The notes: generated from the letters alone by a model not told the origin. A stretch of DNA of 64,000 bases from CBDCKN01 sp965219035 (GCA_965219035.1 CBDCMR010000004.1:930001-994000), one strand, 5' to 3'; shown: positions 36,168 to 45,702, numbered from the stretch's first letter. Made by a program: numbers and translations.

Positions 36168-37806
36168 TCACCCATTTCGGAACATCTTGATCGCCAGGCC
36201 CAGGTCGAGGGACTCACCCCGCCACAAGGCCGTCGATGTCCGGGGATCGATACCGAGCTCCATCCTCTCGTGCTTCCTTTCGAGAGCCGTGACGGGGTCC
36301 CCTGTCAGACGCGGCGCCCGGGGAGTGTCGGGGAATGCCCGCCCGTCAGGCCAACGGGAGTGGACCCGGCCGTCGCCCGTGAAGGCCACGCCGAAGCCCT
36401 CCTCATGCACCGCCCGATGATGTAGACGGCACAAGAGAACGAGGTTGTCCAACCTGGTTTCTCCGCCATCGGCCCAATGTTCGATGTGATGGGCGTCGCA
36501 GAACCTGAGGCCACAGCCTGGGAAGCGGCATCCCTTGTCCCTGTGATCGAGCGCCCTCCGAATGGCGGGTGGGACCGTTCTCGTCTTCCTCCCGACGTCG
36601 AGCACCGTTCCATCGATGCCGTGAGCCATGACGACACGGCTCGCGTCGCATGCCAGACGCCTCGACGCTTCCGCGGAAACGCGAACACCGTCCTCCAGCT
36701 CGGATCCATACACTGCGGAGCCATCCTTGAGGGTCTCAGGATCACCGAGCGCTTGGGCATCTACGTGAAGGACCACCTGAAACCGGCCCGCCCGGCTGAC
36801 CGAAGCGGTAGCCCGTCCGTCGCCGTGCTCCGGTCCGTCGCTGGGCTCTTCCTCGTCGAGCACCAATCCGCCTCGCAGCGCACACTCGGCGGGCACCGAT
36901 CCGCCCTGCAGAGCCCTCTCGGCGAGGAGGCCGATCGCATCGGCCTGGCGCTGCCCCGCCGTGGCCTCCTCGGATCGGACCTCGGATGGGACCTCAGATC
37001 GGATCTCCGCTGCCACGGAGTCTTCCACCGTGTCCACGGCCACCCCATCCCCCGTGATCTGGGGATCGCCCACGGGGGTCATCCTCCGCAGGCCTCCGGT
37101 AGACTTCATCCTCCGCAGCCCTGCGGTAGAGTTCATCCCCCGCAGCCTCGAGGGCCCGCGTCAACAGGGCGCCGACCTCGGGATCCAGCCGTCCACGGAC
37201 CACATACATGCCGTCCACATCGGGACGGACGGTAAGGAAGCGCGACCGATGCCGCTCCCGCTCCTGGCATTGCTCCTCCAAGCGGTCCACGCGGCGCCAC
37301 GTCCTCACGAGTGTTTCCACATGCGATGCCGTTGCGTGCTGGGCGAAGCCCATCAACTCCTCTTCGTTCTCCGCCGTGGCGACGCGTGTGAGAGCTCGGG
37401 CCTTCGAGTAGGAGAGCTCTCCAAGCCGCATCTCTTCGCTCAGCAGGGGTAGATGCTCCAATGCCCGGGCCACCCTCACCTTCTCGCGGGAAGCTCCTAT
37501 GTCGATCCCGGTACGCCAGCTCAGCCAGTGGGCGCACGTTCGGAAGCCCGAGTGCCATCCTTCTCTCGCGTCGAATTCGCGGATCAGCACCAGGAGACGA
37601 TAGATGGCCGCATGCAGATGTGCGGCCAGCTCGGCGATCTCGTCGCCCAGACGCTCGAGTTCCTGGGCGGGTGATGTGCGGGGTGGGCAACCGGAGGAAC
37701 AGGAGTCGCTGGAAGGCACGACGGCGAGCGTGGGGCCGGAATCGCTGGGAGTGACGGCAGCGAGAGCGGGGCGGACCATGGGAAGCTCCTTGGAGAGGTT
37801 TGGCAT
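36168..37806 (-). pseudogene. DUF222-HNH endonuclease (13E12-repeat type), split by a frameshift
   Basis: Two overlapping minus frames make one gene. The N-part (37806-36994) carries a DUF222 domain: EIAELAAHLHAAIYRLL then CAHWLSWRTGIDIGASREKVRVA. The C-part (from about 37136 to the stop at 36168) has AGQRQADAIGLLAERAL and an intact HNH nuclease, CRFPGCGLRFCDAHHIEHW with DNLVLLCRLHH. The frame changes between about 37010 and 37080, next to three imperfect 27-bp tandem repeats encoding AAGDELYRR, AAEDEVYRR and PAEDDPRGR, and near a C5 run. It may be a pseudogene, a sequencing error or programmed slippage. Confidence 0.75.
37068..37148 (-). repeat. Three imperfect 27-bp tandem repeats in the DUF222-HNH gene
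   Basis: On the minus strand three units of the pattern GCTGCGGAGGATGAAGTCTA plus CCGGAGG lie head to tail. The HNH gene changes frame shortly after them, suggesting that repeat slippage produced the shift. Confidence 0.65.
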
Positions 37807-38104
37807 ACGGCGGCAGTTGTGATGCCAGAAGTATTCGGTGTACCTGAAAGATAAGGGGGATTTTCTCGAGGCCCTGGCTGGCTTCTGGGCGGGCCGCGGA
37901 GGGGGTGGAGGACGCCGGAAGTGTCCCGGGGTCGAGGTGACCGGGCAGACCGAAAGCCAGGCGTCGTCAGGTGCGTTCTACACGGGCGTCTCGGATCTCG
38001 ACGATCGTGAGGCTCAGAATCCGTCCATGGTCGGATGGGACTACGACTGGATAGGACTGCGACTGGATAGGACTGCGACTGGATGGGACTACGACTGGAT
38101 AGGA
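37807..38104. other. Spacer upstream of the DUF222-HNH gene
   Basis: About 300 bp without a convincing gene. The repeat array fills its right end. The rest shows nothing I recognise beyond the probable promoter region of the HNH gene. Confidence 0.5.
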
Positions 38105-38108
38105 CTAC
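38033..38108. repeat. 16-bp tandem repeat, 4.75 units
   Basis: Units of GGATRGGACTRCGACT start at 38033, 38049, 38065, 38081 and 38097, the last cut to 12 bases. The array ends inside the stop codon of the symporter (38105-38107). Adjacent units have no spacers, so it is not a CRISPR array. Confidence 0.85.
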
Positions 38109-39892
38109 GTGAGGAAGCCCACCCGCGGGAGGATCCTGAAGACTCCCCAGCCCGCGCCTGTCGCAACGATCAGCCCCAGGGCTCCCGGCACGAGCTGCCC
38201 GTAGAGCAGGAAGCCGGTTCCGAACAAGGCTCCGTACACCATGGTGCACCCCAGGAACCACGAGAGGAGGCCGGCGGTGAGCTCTCCCTCCGCCCCCGAC
38301 GGGGCTTCGTTAGCGGATTCGCCATCTCCAACGACGGCGTCCCAGCCCCGGCCAAGGGGACGGATGCTCCTGTGGAAGGCGCGCAGGGTCTCGGCATCAA
38401 CCGGGGGCGTCATGAACGTAACGGCCAGCCACCCCACCGTGGTGATCGCCACGCCCACTACCAGGGTAGTCGAAGGGTTCCAGGCCTCGAACCCCAGTCG
38501 CGTGTGCACGAACGCGAAGTAGAGGGCGACCAGGAACGAAATTACCATGGCGGAGATCTCGCTCCAGGTGTTCACCCGCCACCAGAACCAGCGGAGGAGG
38601 AACACGAGGCCTGTTCCGGCTCCGATCTGCAGGAGGATCTGAAAGGCCTGCATGGCGTTCTCTAGCTGCAGCGCTACGAAGGACGAGAGGATGATCAGCC
38701 CGACGGTGGAGAGCCTCGCCACGCCAACGTAGTCCTTCTCCTCACGGCCCGGGGCCACGAAGCGGCGGTATACGTCGTCTACGATGTACGACGCCCCCCA
38801 GTTGAGGTGGGTGCTTATCGTGGACATGTAGGCGGCGGCCAGCGAGGCCACCACAAGACCCAGGAGCCCGTGGGGCAAGAAGACCAGCATGGCGGGATAG
38901 GCGAGGTCATTTCGGATGACCGACGGATCCACGTTCGGGAAGGCCGCCTGAAGGTCGCCGAGGGTCGGGTAGACGATGAGCGAAGCCAGGGCCACCAGGA
39001 TCCAGGGCCACGGCCTCAGGGCGTAATGGGCCAGGTTGAACCAGAGCGTGGCCTGCATGGCGTGCTTCTCGTCTTTGGCCGCGAGCATGCGTTGGGCGGA
39101 ATAACCCCCGCCACCTGGTTCCGCACCGGGGTACCAGGTACTCCACCACTGAACGGCGATGGGCACGATGAAGACTGCTGCTGCGGTGGAGGGATCCGAG
39201 AAGTCCGGGAGGAAGGACAGCTTGCCGGCGACGGCCGGGTTGGAAATGAGGCCGGAGAGCCCACCCACCTCGGGAAGTCGTAGCGCGTAGAACGCCGCAG
39301 CCACGGCGCCGATCATGGAGATCGCGAAGAGCAGCAGGTCCGTGACCAGGACCCCCCGAAGCCCGGAAGTGGCCGAGTAAAGGACCGTCGCCGTCCCGGC
39401 GATGAGCACTACCGTGTACTTGTCCGCCCCCAGAAGCACACCGCCGACCTTGATGGCCGCCAGGGTCACCGTGGCCATGATCATGACGTTGAAGAACACG
39501 CCCAGGTAGATGGCGCGGAACCCCCGGAGGAAAGCGGCGGGCCGCCCGGCATAGCGCAGCTCGTAGAACCCGATGTCGGTGAGGACGCCCGAGCGCCGCC
39601 ACAGCTTGGCGTAGAAGAACACCGTGCACATCCCGGTGATCAGGAAGGCCCACCAGATCCAGTTCTGGCTCACTCCCCCCGTGCGCACGAGGTCGGTGAC
39701 GAGGTTCGGTGTGTCAGTCGAGAATGTCGTGGCCACCATGGAGGTCCCGAGAAGCCACCACGGCATGGACCGGCCGGCGAGAAAGTATTCTTCGGTGCCG
39801 CGTCCGGCTCGGCGGGCGAACGCCAGCCCCACGGAGAGGGCCGTCACACCGTAGAGGGCCAGGACCCACCAGTCCAGTGTCGAAAGCTGCAT
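38105..39892 (-). CDS. Sodium:solute symporter family transporter
   Basis: A 595-aa SSS transporter with about 14 hydrophobic segments: YFLAGRSMPWWLLGTSMVAT with TFSTDTPN, and ASLAAAYMSTISTHLNWGAS in the TM8 region. It is longer than the 21001 symporter and of the large-SSS group often annotated as sugar transporters. It starts 5 bp after the stop of a nucleotidyltransferase gene on the same strand, so they form an operon. Together with the nearby galactokinase a sugar substrate is plausible. Confidence 0.87.
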   Translation of the reverse strand: MQLSTLDWWVLALYGVTALSVGLAFARRAGRGTEEYFLAGRSMPWWLLGTSMVATTFSTDTPNLVTDLVRTGGVSQNWIWWAFLITGMCTVFFYAKLWRRSGVLTDIGFYELRYAGRPAAFLRGFRAIYLGVFFNVMIMATVTLAAIKVGGVLLGADKYTVVLIAGTATVLYSATSGLRGVLVTDLLLFAISMIGAVAAAFYALRLPEVGGLSGLISNPAVAGKLSFLPDFSDPSTAAAVFIVPIAVQWWSTWYPGAEPGGGGYSAQRMLAAKDEKHAMQATLWFNLAHYALRPWPWILVALASLIVYPTLGDLQAAFPNVDPSVIRNDLAYPAMLVFLPHGLLGLVVASLAAAYMSTISTHLNWGASYIVDDVYRRFVAPGREEKDYVGVARLSTVGLIILSSFVALQLENAMQAFQILLQIGAGTGLVFLLRWFWWRVNTWSEISAMVISFLVALYFAFVHTRLGFEAWNPSTTLVVGVAITTVGWLAVTFMTPPVDAETLRAFHRSIRPLGRGWDAVVGDGESANEAPSGAEGELTAGLLSWFLGCTMVYGALFGTGFLLYGQLVPGALGLIVATGAGWGVFRILPRVGFLT

Positions 39893-39897
39893 CAGGG

Positions 39898-40905
39898 CTA
39901 CGTTCCTGAAGGTCCACCCGGGTTCGTCAACGCTCGAAATGCGCTCCGAAGATCCGCCGGATAGGCACCCTCGGCAACGAGCCTATCGATGCGGGCTCGA
40001 ACCTCCGACCGATCGTCGGGAAACGTCACGCCGAATCCCGATGAACCGGACTCCACCGCACGGATCCGGGCGTCTCCAGAAGCGATGAGCCCGTTCAGCG
40101 TGTCGCTCAGGTAGAACTCGGCGGAGTCATCGGCGCCGGGCCGTCCGAGGAAGGAGCGGAGGCGGTCCTCGAGATGCAGAAACAGGGTGGGCTTGAAACC
40201 CCAGATGCCCATGGAGGACGGCTCATCGCCGGAGAAGGACAGCACCACGCCGTCGGGGGTCTCACCGACGATCCCCTCCGATGTACGGTGGACCCGAAGC
40301 ACCTCACGGATCTCCCGGACCTGATGATCGGCGTCGACCTGGAGGATGGCCCTTGAGACCGGAGCGGCATCGGAGAGGGTGTCGGCCAACCGATAGGTGA
40401 TCGCCACATAGTCTTGCGGTCCCCGGTTCTCTCGGGCGCCCCCGACGAGCAGATGCTCTGCCAGCGCCTGTAGGGCGGCCCGCCCGTAGAAGTCGTCAGC
40501 GTTCACCACGGCGAACGGCCCCCGGACGGCGTGCCGCGCGGTCCACACGGCGTGGCCGGTCCCCCAGGGCTTCGCACGGCCTCCAGCGAATGCAACACAG
40601 TCGGGGAGGTCGTCCATGCGCTGGCAAACGAAGCGGCAGGGCCAGGAGCCTCCGGTGAGCTTCTCGACATGCCTCGACACTTCGGCCTCGATCTCCCGGC
40701 GCACGACCAGGATCGCGTCACCGTATCCCGAGCAGGCGGCATCGTAGGGGGCGTAGTCGATGAGGGCTGCTCTTTGCGGGCCGACGGACGCGAGTGGCTT
40801 CACGGCCCCATACCGGGTGGACAGGCCGGCCGCCAGCACGACGAGAGTCGGGGAGGCAGTCGACTCCGGGGGCCCGGTGTCGGGCGCGCCGAGGGCGGGG
40901 CACAC
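39898..40905 (-). CDS. Nucleotidyltransferase-family protein (sugar-phosphate NTP transferase-like)
   Basis: A 335-aa protein with the NTP-transferase start LVVLAAGLSTRYGAVKPL (LxAGxGTRxxxxK variant), GTGHAVWTARHAVRGPFAVVNADDFYG with the metal-site Asp, and a later FSGDEPSSMGIWGFKP. The fold transfers NMP to a sugar phosphate. The substrate is unknown. The start is a GTG with no strong ribosome site visible, so a few residues either way are uncertain. It leads into the sodium symporter gene (5-bp gap). Confidence 0.78.
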   Translation of the reverse strand: MCPALGAPDTGPPESTASPTLVVLAAGLSTRYGAVKPLASVGPQRAALIDYAPYDAACSGYGDAILVVRREIEAEVSRHVEKLTGGSWPCRFVCQRMDDLPDCVAFAGGRAKPWGTGHAVWTARHAVRGPFAVVNADDFYGRAALQALAEHLLVGGARENRGPQDYVAITYRLADTLSDAAPVSRAILQVDADHQVREIREVLRVHRTSEGIVGETPDGVVLSFSGDEPSSMGIWGFKPTLFLHLEDRLRSFLGRPGADDSAEFYLSDTLNGLIASGDARIRAVESGSSGFGVTFPDDRSEVRARIDRLVAEGAYPADLRSAFRALTNPGGPSGT

Positions 40906-41133
40906 GCGCGGCGTCGGAGTGGAGTCTATGGGAATGAGGGCATGGGTGGTGGTGGGAGACTACCCCATCCTTCGGATGGGTGAAAAAAAAGCTCGGCAGG
41001 GGGGCGATCTCTGCGGCGGCTGAGCGGGCGCGCGACTGTTCGAATGCGGGAACGTCTGTCCCGAAAGCTGGACGAGTCGGGAATCAGACGTCCGTAGGGG
41101 TGAAATATCCCCACAAGGGACGATCAACGACCC

Positions 41134-41162
41134 TTGGGGGAGGTCGCGCTGGCGCGTAGAAT
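41134..41162 (+). promoter_or_regulatory. Promoter of the truncated tRNA-Leu gene
   Basis: TTGGGG (41134-41139) and TAGAAT (41157-41162) are 17 bp apart, and the tRNA sequence starts 8 bases beyond the -10 box. This is sigma-70-like spacing for a stable-RNA promoter. Confidence 0.55.
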
Positions 41163-41170
41163 GGGGCCCG

Positions 41171-41193
41171 GCCGGGATGGTGGAATTGGTAGG
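41171..41193 (+). pseudogene. tRNA-Leu 5' fragment
   Basis: GCCGGGATGGTGGAATTGGT plus AGG is the acceptor arm and D-loop start of a bacterial tRNA-Leu (TGGTGGAATTGGTAGACAC consensus). From base 23 on it no longer matches: the D-stem partner is lost and no variable arm, T-arm or matching acceptor 3' strand follows. With an apparently intact promoter in front, this is a tRNA gene cut by recombination or insertion. Confidence 0.6.
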
Positions 41194-41268
41194 CGATGAT
41201 CTTGGGGCCGGTTTTAGCTTCTGCTTTGCCTTTTTCTTATCGACTGCGATCCTGGTTCGTTCCGCCCG

Positions 41269-41310
41269 GAAGACCTTGCAGTGTAAGGCGAAGACCTTGC
41301 AGTGTAAGGC
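41269..41310 (+). repeat. Perfect 21-bp tandem duplication
   Basis: GAAGACCTTGCAGTGTAAGGC is present twice head to tail, 41269-41289 and 41290-41310, just upstream of the metalloprotease start at 41334. It may be part of its promoter or a recent duplication. Confidence 0.85.
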
Positions 41311-41333
41311 ATAGTAACGGACGTTCGGGTGTT

Positions 41334-41975
41334 ATGGCGAGACTGCGTATTCTCTGGGTTGGGGCGCTCACGATCGCGACCGGGACCTTCAACGCTCCGG
41401 TCGCGGCCTACTCCCAGCAAGACGTCTGGCGGTTGGACTTTTCAGAGTCCATCACGTACTTCATTGCGGAAGGCTCGGCCGAATCGGGGTTCAAGGAGGG
41501 AGACCGCACCCTGGCCGAATGGGCGCTAGAGGCGTGGGGCAGGCAGGCCGATCCCCCCGTGGACATGGTGCCGGGCCCTGAAGCATCCGCAACCATTCGC
41601 GTCTATTGGGTGCCCGCGGGCGCGGGTCTCTACGGTGAGATGCGAGGACGACTGGTGGAGGGGCGGCTCGCCGCCGACGTGTTCGTGCGCCCAGATACCG
41701 ACGGTCTTAGCCCCGACATCGCGCGAAGGGCGAGGCTGGATCCGCTCTTCAGGGATACGGTCGTTTATCTGACCTGTGTGCATGAGCTAGGCCATGCGTT
41801 TGGGCTCCCCCATACCAGTGCTTTCGCGGACATTATGTACTCGTTCCAGTATGGTGGTGACTTCGTCGCCTACTTCATGCGCTTTCGCGAACAGCTCAAG
41901 GTCTGGGATGACATCGGGCAGGCCTCGCCGTTCTCCAGCGCAGACGGCGGCGCATTCAGGTCTTTGTACCCCTAA
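41334..41975 (+). CDS. Exported matrixin-like zinc metalloprotease
   Basis: A 213-aa protein with a signal peptide (residues 1-27, ending AAYSQ). The metzincin zinc site is HELGHAFGLPH (H150, H154, H160 with E151) followed by a DIMYS Met-turn. The prodomain-free size and the RVYWVPAG region fit small bacterial matrixin/astacin-like proteases. The frame is open upstream, but ATG 41334 gives the best signal peptide. It faces the convergent amidohydrolase across a gene-free spacer. Confidence 0.8.
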   Translation: MARLRILWVGALTIATGTFNAPVAAYSQQDVWRLDFSESITYFIAEGSAESGFKEGDRTLAEWALEAWGRQADPPVDMVPGPEASATIRVYWVPAGAGLYGEMRGRLVEGRLAADVFVRPDTDGLSPDIARRARLDPLFRDTVVYLTCVHELGHAFGLPHTSAFADIMYSFQYGGDFVAYFMRFREQLKVWDDIGQASPFSSADGGAFRSLYP

Positions 41976-42427
41976 ACCCGGAGGCCGCTGAAATCCTAGC
42001 CCGATTTGGGCAGGAGAACCGGAAGAGCCGTTCGTAAGCGGGCTAGCCGATTCAGCGGCACGCAATTCAGCCAGCCCACCGCCCACCCTCCACGATGGGG
42101 TTGCGTTTGGAAACGCAGCTCGAGCCGCACCACGGCGATCACGGCGGCGATCGCCGGAAGCAAGATCGGTAGCTTCCAGATTGTCCCGAGGTCCACGGGC
42201 AGGCAACCCTTTAGCGAGGCCTTTCGCAGGCCAAGGTGCAGGCTCGCCGTTCGCGCATGCAAGGACGCGACGAGCGGAATCCGAGCCCAGTCTGGGGTGG
42301 GACGCGGGCGGCAGTCAGGGGAGGAGGCCGGCTTGGAAGGGCGCGCAGGTGGTTGCGCAGGCGACCCCTCATCCTGGTCACAACCCAGCGCGACTGACCG
42401 TGTGGAGACGTCCTGTTTCGAGCGACC
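41976..42427. other. Gene-free spacer
   Basis: About 450 bp between convergent genes. A minus frame at 41996-42262 contains a hydrophobic LLPAIAAVIAVV stretch that could be a permease remnant, but nothing convincing. No repeat or hairpin stands out. Confidence 0.4.
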
Positions 42428-44047
42428 TTACCTGACAATGAACGGCTCATTCACCGCATTGACCGGGTCGACACCCTTTTTTGATTCCTTGACCATTCGG
42501 GCGACCTCTTCCATCAACTTGTCGTTATTGATAACGATTCCATCCTTAATGGTATGTACGATTCCCTTCGTGCGATACATTTGGCCGTTCTCATCCAGGG
42601 TCAGCGCACCGAACGAATACAGGAACCGCAGGTTATAAGCGGGACTGCCGTCCACGATGAGCAGATCAGCAATATAGCCGGGACGTACCAGGCCGAGTCT
42701 GTCCTGGCGCAGGGTCTGGGCACTGTAGTGGGTCGCCGCGCGGAGTACTTCCAGCGTATGCATACCGGTTTCTCTGAGCAGCTGCAGCTCACGGATATTT
42801 GAAAAGCCAGGGGTGCCCCATGTGTAGTTGTCATCTGTGCCATAAGAGACGTGGCCACCGCGTTTGTTGAACTCGAAAATCAAGTCTCCCCACAGATCGA
42901 ACGCATAGTACCAGTAGTACTCGTCGTCGGAGGTCCAGTCATAATGAAAGACGGCGTGCAGGTTAGGGTTTGGCACGCTCCAGTCGATCAGGGCCTGATG
43001 GGTGTACTTCTCGTGCCAAGGGCGACTGATCTTTCGGAGCCAGTCGCGATTGGCCTCATAAGTGACGCGTGTGGGGAGCATGTGCACGCCGGATTCCACG
43101 AGAGCATCTGCGACTTCGTTCAGGAGTCGGTCTTTGTTGGCCTCTGTCCATACCTTTCCGGCATGGCGGAAGCGGGCGTTCTCGTCGTTGTAGCTGTAGT
43201 CTCTCGGGTAATCCTGCACCGTCCGGTCCAGTGAGGATTCGGCATAGGCATAATGGTGCTCGATCATCGTTACGCCCAATCGGGCGGCATCGACCGCGTT
43301 GGTGACGGGGGTCGTGCTGGGGGGAATGTGATATGTCGTGATGCCTCCAGCGTCATAAACGGCCTTGCAGATCGCGCCCAGTAGCTCCGGATTCCAGCCG
43401 AGGGGGCCGACAGTGACCACGTGCGCCCCGGCGGCGACCATTTCCGTTGCCACCGTTTGAGCGTTCGCTGGATTCTCGAGAAATTCACGGTCGTAGTCGG
43501 TGCTGTCACCCCAACCGAAGATGGGAAACATTCTTGGGGCTAGTATCTCGTTGTCGGCGCTCCGTTGCGCCTCCTCGACAGCCTGCTCGAGACCCCGGTC
43601 TGGAGCCGTAACCATCGTTGTCGCGCCATGAGCCAGTTTGAGGTAGTACACGTACTCGAGCTCCATCGGCAACTGTCGCAGATGGATATGCAGATCGATC
43701 ATGCCCGGCATCACGTACATGCCTTCGGCATCGATGACACGATCACCGGTGGCACGCGTCGCATCGCCCCGGCGCCCAACCGTCACCGGATCGAATATGG
43801 TCATGTCGGTGATCCGATTCCCCTCGATGACGATGTCGTACGGGCCCACCGCCGGACCCCCATGGCCTGGAAGGACCATGGCATTGAGGATGACCAGCCT
43901 GTCATAAGGCCCATCTGCCAGGTTGCCGAAATCTCCAGTCTGCGCGGTTGCCTCTTCGCTCGAGGCCAGCACTGCACACACGGCCAGCAGTGAAACCGAC
44001 ACAAGAAGGAATCGTGTCACCTTGTCAGCTCTACTCGTGTATCCCAT
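42428..44047 (-). CDS. Exported amidohydrolase
   Basis: A 539-aa protein with a signal peptide (hydrophobic residues 12-30) and an amidohydrolase domain: VMPGMIDLHIHLRQLP (HxH metal pair), MIEHHYAYAES, VSYGTDDNYTW with the catalytic Asp region, and the C-terminal composite strand RPGYIADLLIVDGSP. It is related to imidazolonepropionase/prolidase-type enzymes acting on amide or cyclic bonds. It is the third gene of a minus-strand set after DUF885 and M24 peptidases, 45 bp after the M24 stop. The substrate is likely a peptide or cyclic dipeptide, by context only. Confidence 0.85.
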   Translation of the reverse strand: MGYTSRADKVTRFLLVSVSLLAVCAVLASSEEATAQTGDFGNLADGPYDRLVILNAMVLPGHGGPAVGPYDIVIEGNRITDMTIFDPVTVGRRGDATRATGDRVIDAEGMYVMPGMIDLHIHLRQLPMELEYVYYLKLAHGATTMVTAPDRGLEQAVEEAQRSADNEILAPRMFPIFGWGDSTDYDREFLENPANAQTVATEMVAAGAHVVTVGPLGWNPELLGAICKAVYDAGGITTYHIPPSTTPVTNAVDAARLGVTMIEHHYAYAESSLDRTVQDYPRDYSYNDENARFRHAGKVWTEANKDRLLNEVADALVESGVHMLPTRVTYEANRDWLRKISRPWHEKYTHQALIDWSVPNPNLHAVFHYDWTSDDEYYWYYAFDLWGDLIFEFNKRGGHVSYGTDDNYTWGTPGFSNIRELQLLRETGMHTLEVLRAATHYSAQTLRQDRLGLVRPGYIADLLIVDGSPAYNLRFLYSFGALTLDENGQMYRTKGIVHTIKDGIVINNDKLMEEVARMVKESKKGVDPVNAVNEPFIVR

Positions 44048-44092
44048 CTTGGACCTCCTGTTTTGGTCTGTGGATTCTGTCGCACGACCGTC

Positions 44093-45481
44093 TCAACCAC
44101 CGCTGCGGACGATCCAGAGCTCTGTTTGTGGGCCCGTCAGGAAGCGGGCCGAGCCATCGGAGTCGATCCAGGCGTCCTCCTCGCGGGGAATGGGCACGAC
44201 CTGACCATCCCATTCCGGCACCGGCGCCCTCACCCGGAACTCGATCGACCAGAACTCTCCGATTCGCACCGGCTCCCGCGGAAAGATGCCGTAACGCTCT
44301 GGCCAGTCAAAGACGGTGCGGGCCCCCACGCCGTGCACCCAGTTGCCTTGCGTGTGCCCGTAGAGCAAGGCATCGATCCCTTCCTGGCGGGCACGGCGCT
44401 CGGCGATGTCCTTGACTTCGTGACCCGCCCGGCCCGGCCTCAGCTCCTCCGCATAGATCTCCGCCACCCGCACCGACTGCTGGAAGACCTTCTGCAAGCC
44501 CGCGGGCGGCTCCGTTTCGCCCGGGCGCAGCACGTAGGCGAGGTGCTGCTGGTCGGTGACCAGGCCCATCAGCCGAACGCCGAAGTCGACGTGAAGCAGG
44601 TCCCCCGGCTCGATGACCGGATCGGCGGAGTCGTCGATGCCCTCGGGCTCGCCACGCCGGTAGATAGTCAGGCCGGGCGCGAAGTTGAAATCCAGGTGCT
44701 GGGATTTCCATTCGTCGACGATCCATCCCCAGACCTCCATCAGACGGGTGCGACCCGGTGTGATGACCTCATTGGAGAAAGCCCGGCGAAGGATGTTCCA
44801 TGTGCGCCAGCTCGCCTCGGTCTCGATTGCCAGCTCCGCAGGCGTGCGGCGGCTCACATAGTCGATCACCAGCGGTTCTGACGACACGAGCCGCGATGAA
44901 TACTCCGGGCCGACAGCCTCCTCGAGGTACGCAAGCAACGCGGCCGTGATGCCGTCGGCCATCGCTACCGTCCTGGACCGGTTGATGGCGATGCGCTCCG
45001 GATCCGCTTGCTGCACGTATTCACGCAAATGCGGTGCCAGTCCCTCTTCCCCGTAGCTCTCGATGCGCTTGAAGAAGCGATGCATGTGCTCGCTCTGGTG
45101 AGTGCCGAGAATCACGCTCTCCAGAGGGCGGTCGCCGCCCGGATCGCGGAAGATGTAGGCGTTGCGATGCCCGTACCATCCGGAGATGCCGTGGCCGCCG
45201 AACAGATCGAGAACGGGATCCGGGTGAAACTCCCGGCTCATGAGGATCCACATGCCGATGCCGTGACGGCGCATGGCGGGCCGGAGATGAAGCTCCATCT
45301 TCTCCTTCTTGACCTCCCATTCCCGGAGAGTGCGTTCCAGAGCCGAACCTGCCTGTTGGCCGGTGGAGAGGGACGCCACGACGGGCGGACGAGTTTGCGC
45401 GGACGCGGTGGCCCCAGGTTCGGAGAACGCCACGGCTGTCGCGAGAGTCACAGCGACCCAGAGACGTCGGCGTTTGGTCAT
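44093..45481 (-). CDS. Exported M24 family metallopeptidase (Xaa-Pro peptidase-like)
   Basis: A 462-aa protein with a signal peptide (residues 1-33) and a pita-bread M24 domain whose dimetal ligands are all present: HVDFGVRLMGLVTDQQH (two Asp), GNWVHGVG (His), IEFRVRAP (Glu) and QTELWIV (Glu). It would release N-terminal residues, typically before Pro, in the periplasm. The ATG at 45481 has AGGAGG upstream; the frame extends further 5' but without signal-peptide features. Confidence 0.87.
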   Translation of the reverse strand: MTKRRRLWVAVTLATAVAFSEPGATASAQTRPPVVASLSTGQQAGSALERTLREWEVKKEKMELHLRPAMRRHGIGMWILMSREFHPDPVLDLFGGHGISGWYGHRNAYIFRDPGGDRPLESVILGTHQSEHMHRFFKRIESYGEEGLAPHLREYVQQADPERIAINRSRTVAMADGITAALLAYLEEAVGPEYSSRLVSSEPLVIDYVSRRTPAELAIETEASWRTWNILRRAFSNEVITPGRTRLMEVWGWIVDEWKSQHLDFNFAPGLTIYRRGEPEGIDDSADPVIEPGDLLHVDFGVRLMGLVTDQQHLAYVLRPGETEPPAGLQKVFQQSVRVAEIYAEELRPGRAGHEVKDIAERRARQEGIDALLYGHTQGNWVHGVGARTVFDWPERYGIFPREPVRIGEFWSIEFRVRAPVPEWDGQVVPIPREEDAWIDSDGSARFLTGPQTELWIVRSGG

Positions 45482-45702
45482 GGTCGGTCCTCCTGGACAG
45501 TCACCCTGAATCGTTGATGCGCTTCGTTGGTGCGCTTCAGGGATAAGGATTTGGCGCACTAATCCAGCGTAACCCCTCCTATCAACGGGCCGCTCGACTT
45601 TAGGGGACTCGCGCGGACCCGAGTCGGGGTGTCGGAGGAGGGCTGGTGTGGCGAAGCCAGCGGCGGCAAGCTCTTTTGGGCGCATTCTCCACATTATTTG
45701 GC

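Larger units (their letters stand above)
40906..41333. other. Junction region between core-like and accessory DNA
   Basis: About 430 bp without protein genes. It contains a hairpin followed by an A-run (about 40960-40990), the tRNA-Leu promoter and fragment, an abrupt change to T-rich sequence at about 41200, and the 21-bp duplication. Confidence 0.55.

Noticed and set aside
38033..38108. 16-bp repeats as a possible CRISPR array
   Set aside because: Units are directly adjacent without unique spacers, and no cas genes are present.
40960..40990. Hairpin CCCATCCTTCGGATGGG followed by an A-run
   Set aside because: The A-run is on the wrong side for an intrinsic terminator of the minus-strand operon, and no plus-strand gene ends there.
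41251..41268. GGTTCGTTCC resembling a tRNA T-arm downstream of the tRNA-Leu fragment
   Set aside because: Its spacing and flanks do not complete a cloverleaf; no D-stem or acceptor pairing is possible.
41996..42262. 88-aa minus frame with a hydrophobic stretch
   Set aside because: No start signal and only a vague permease-like segment; not enough to call a gene.
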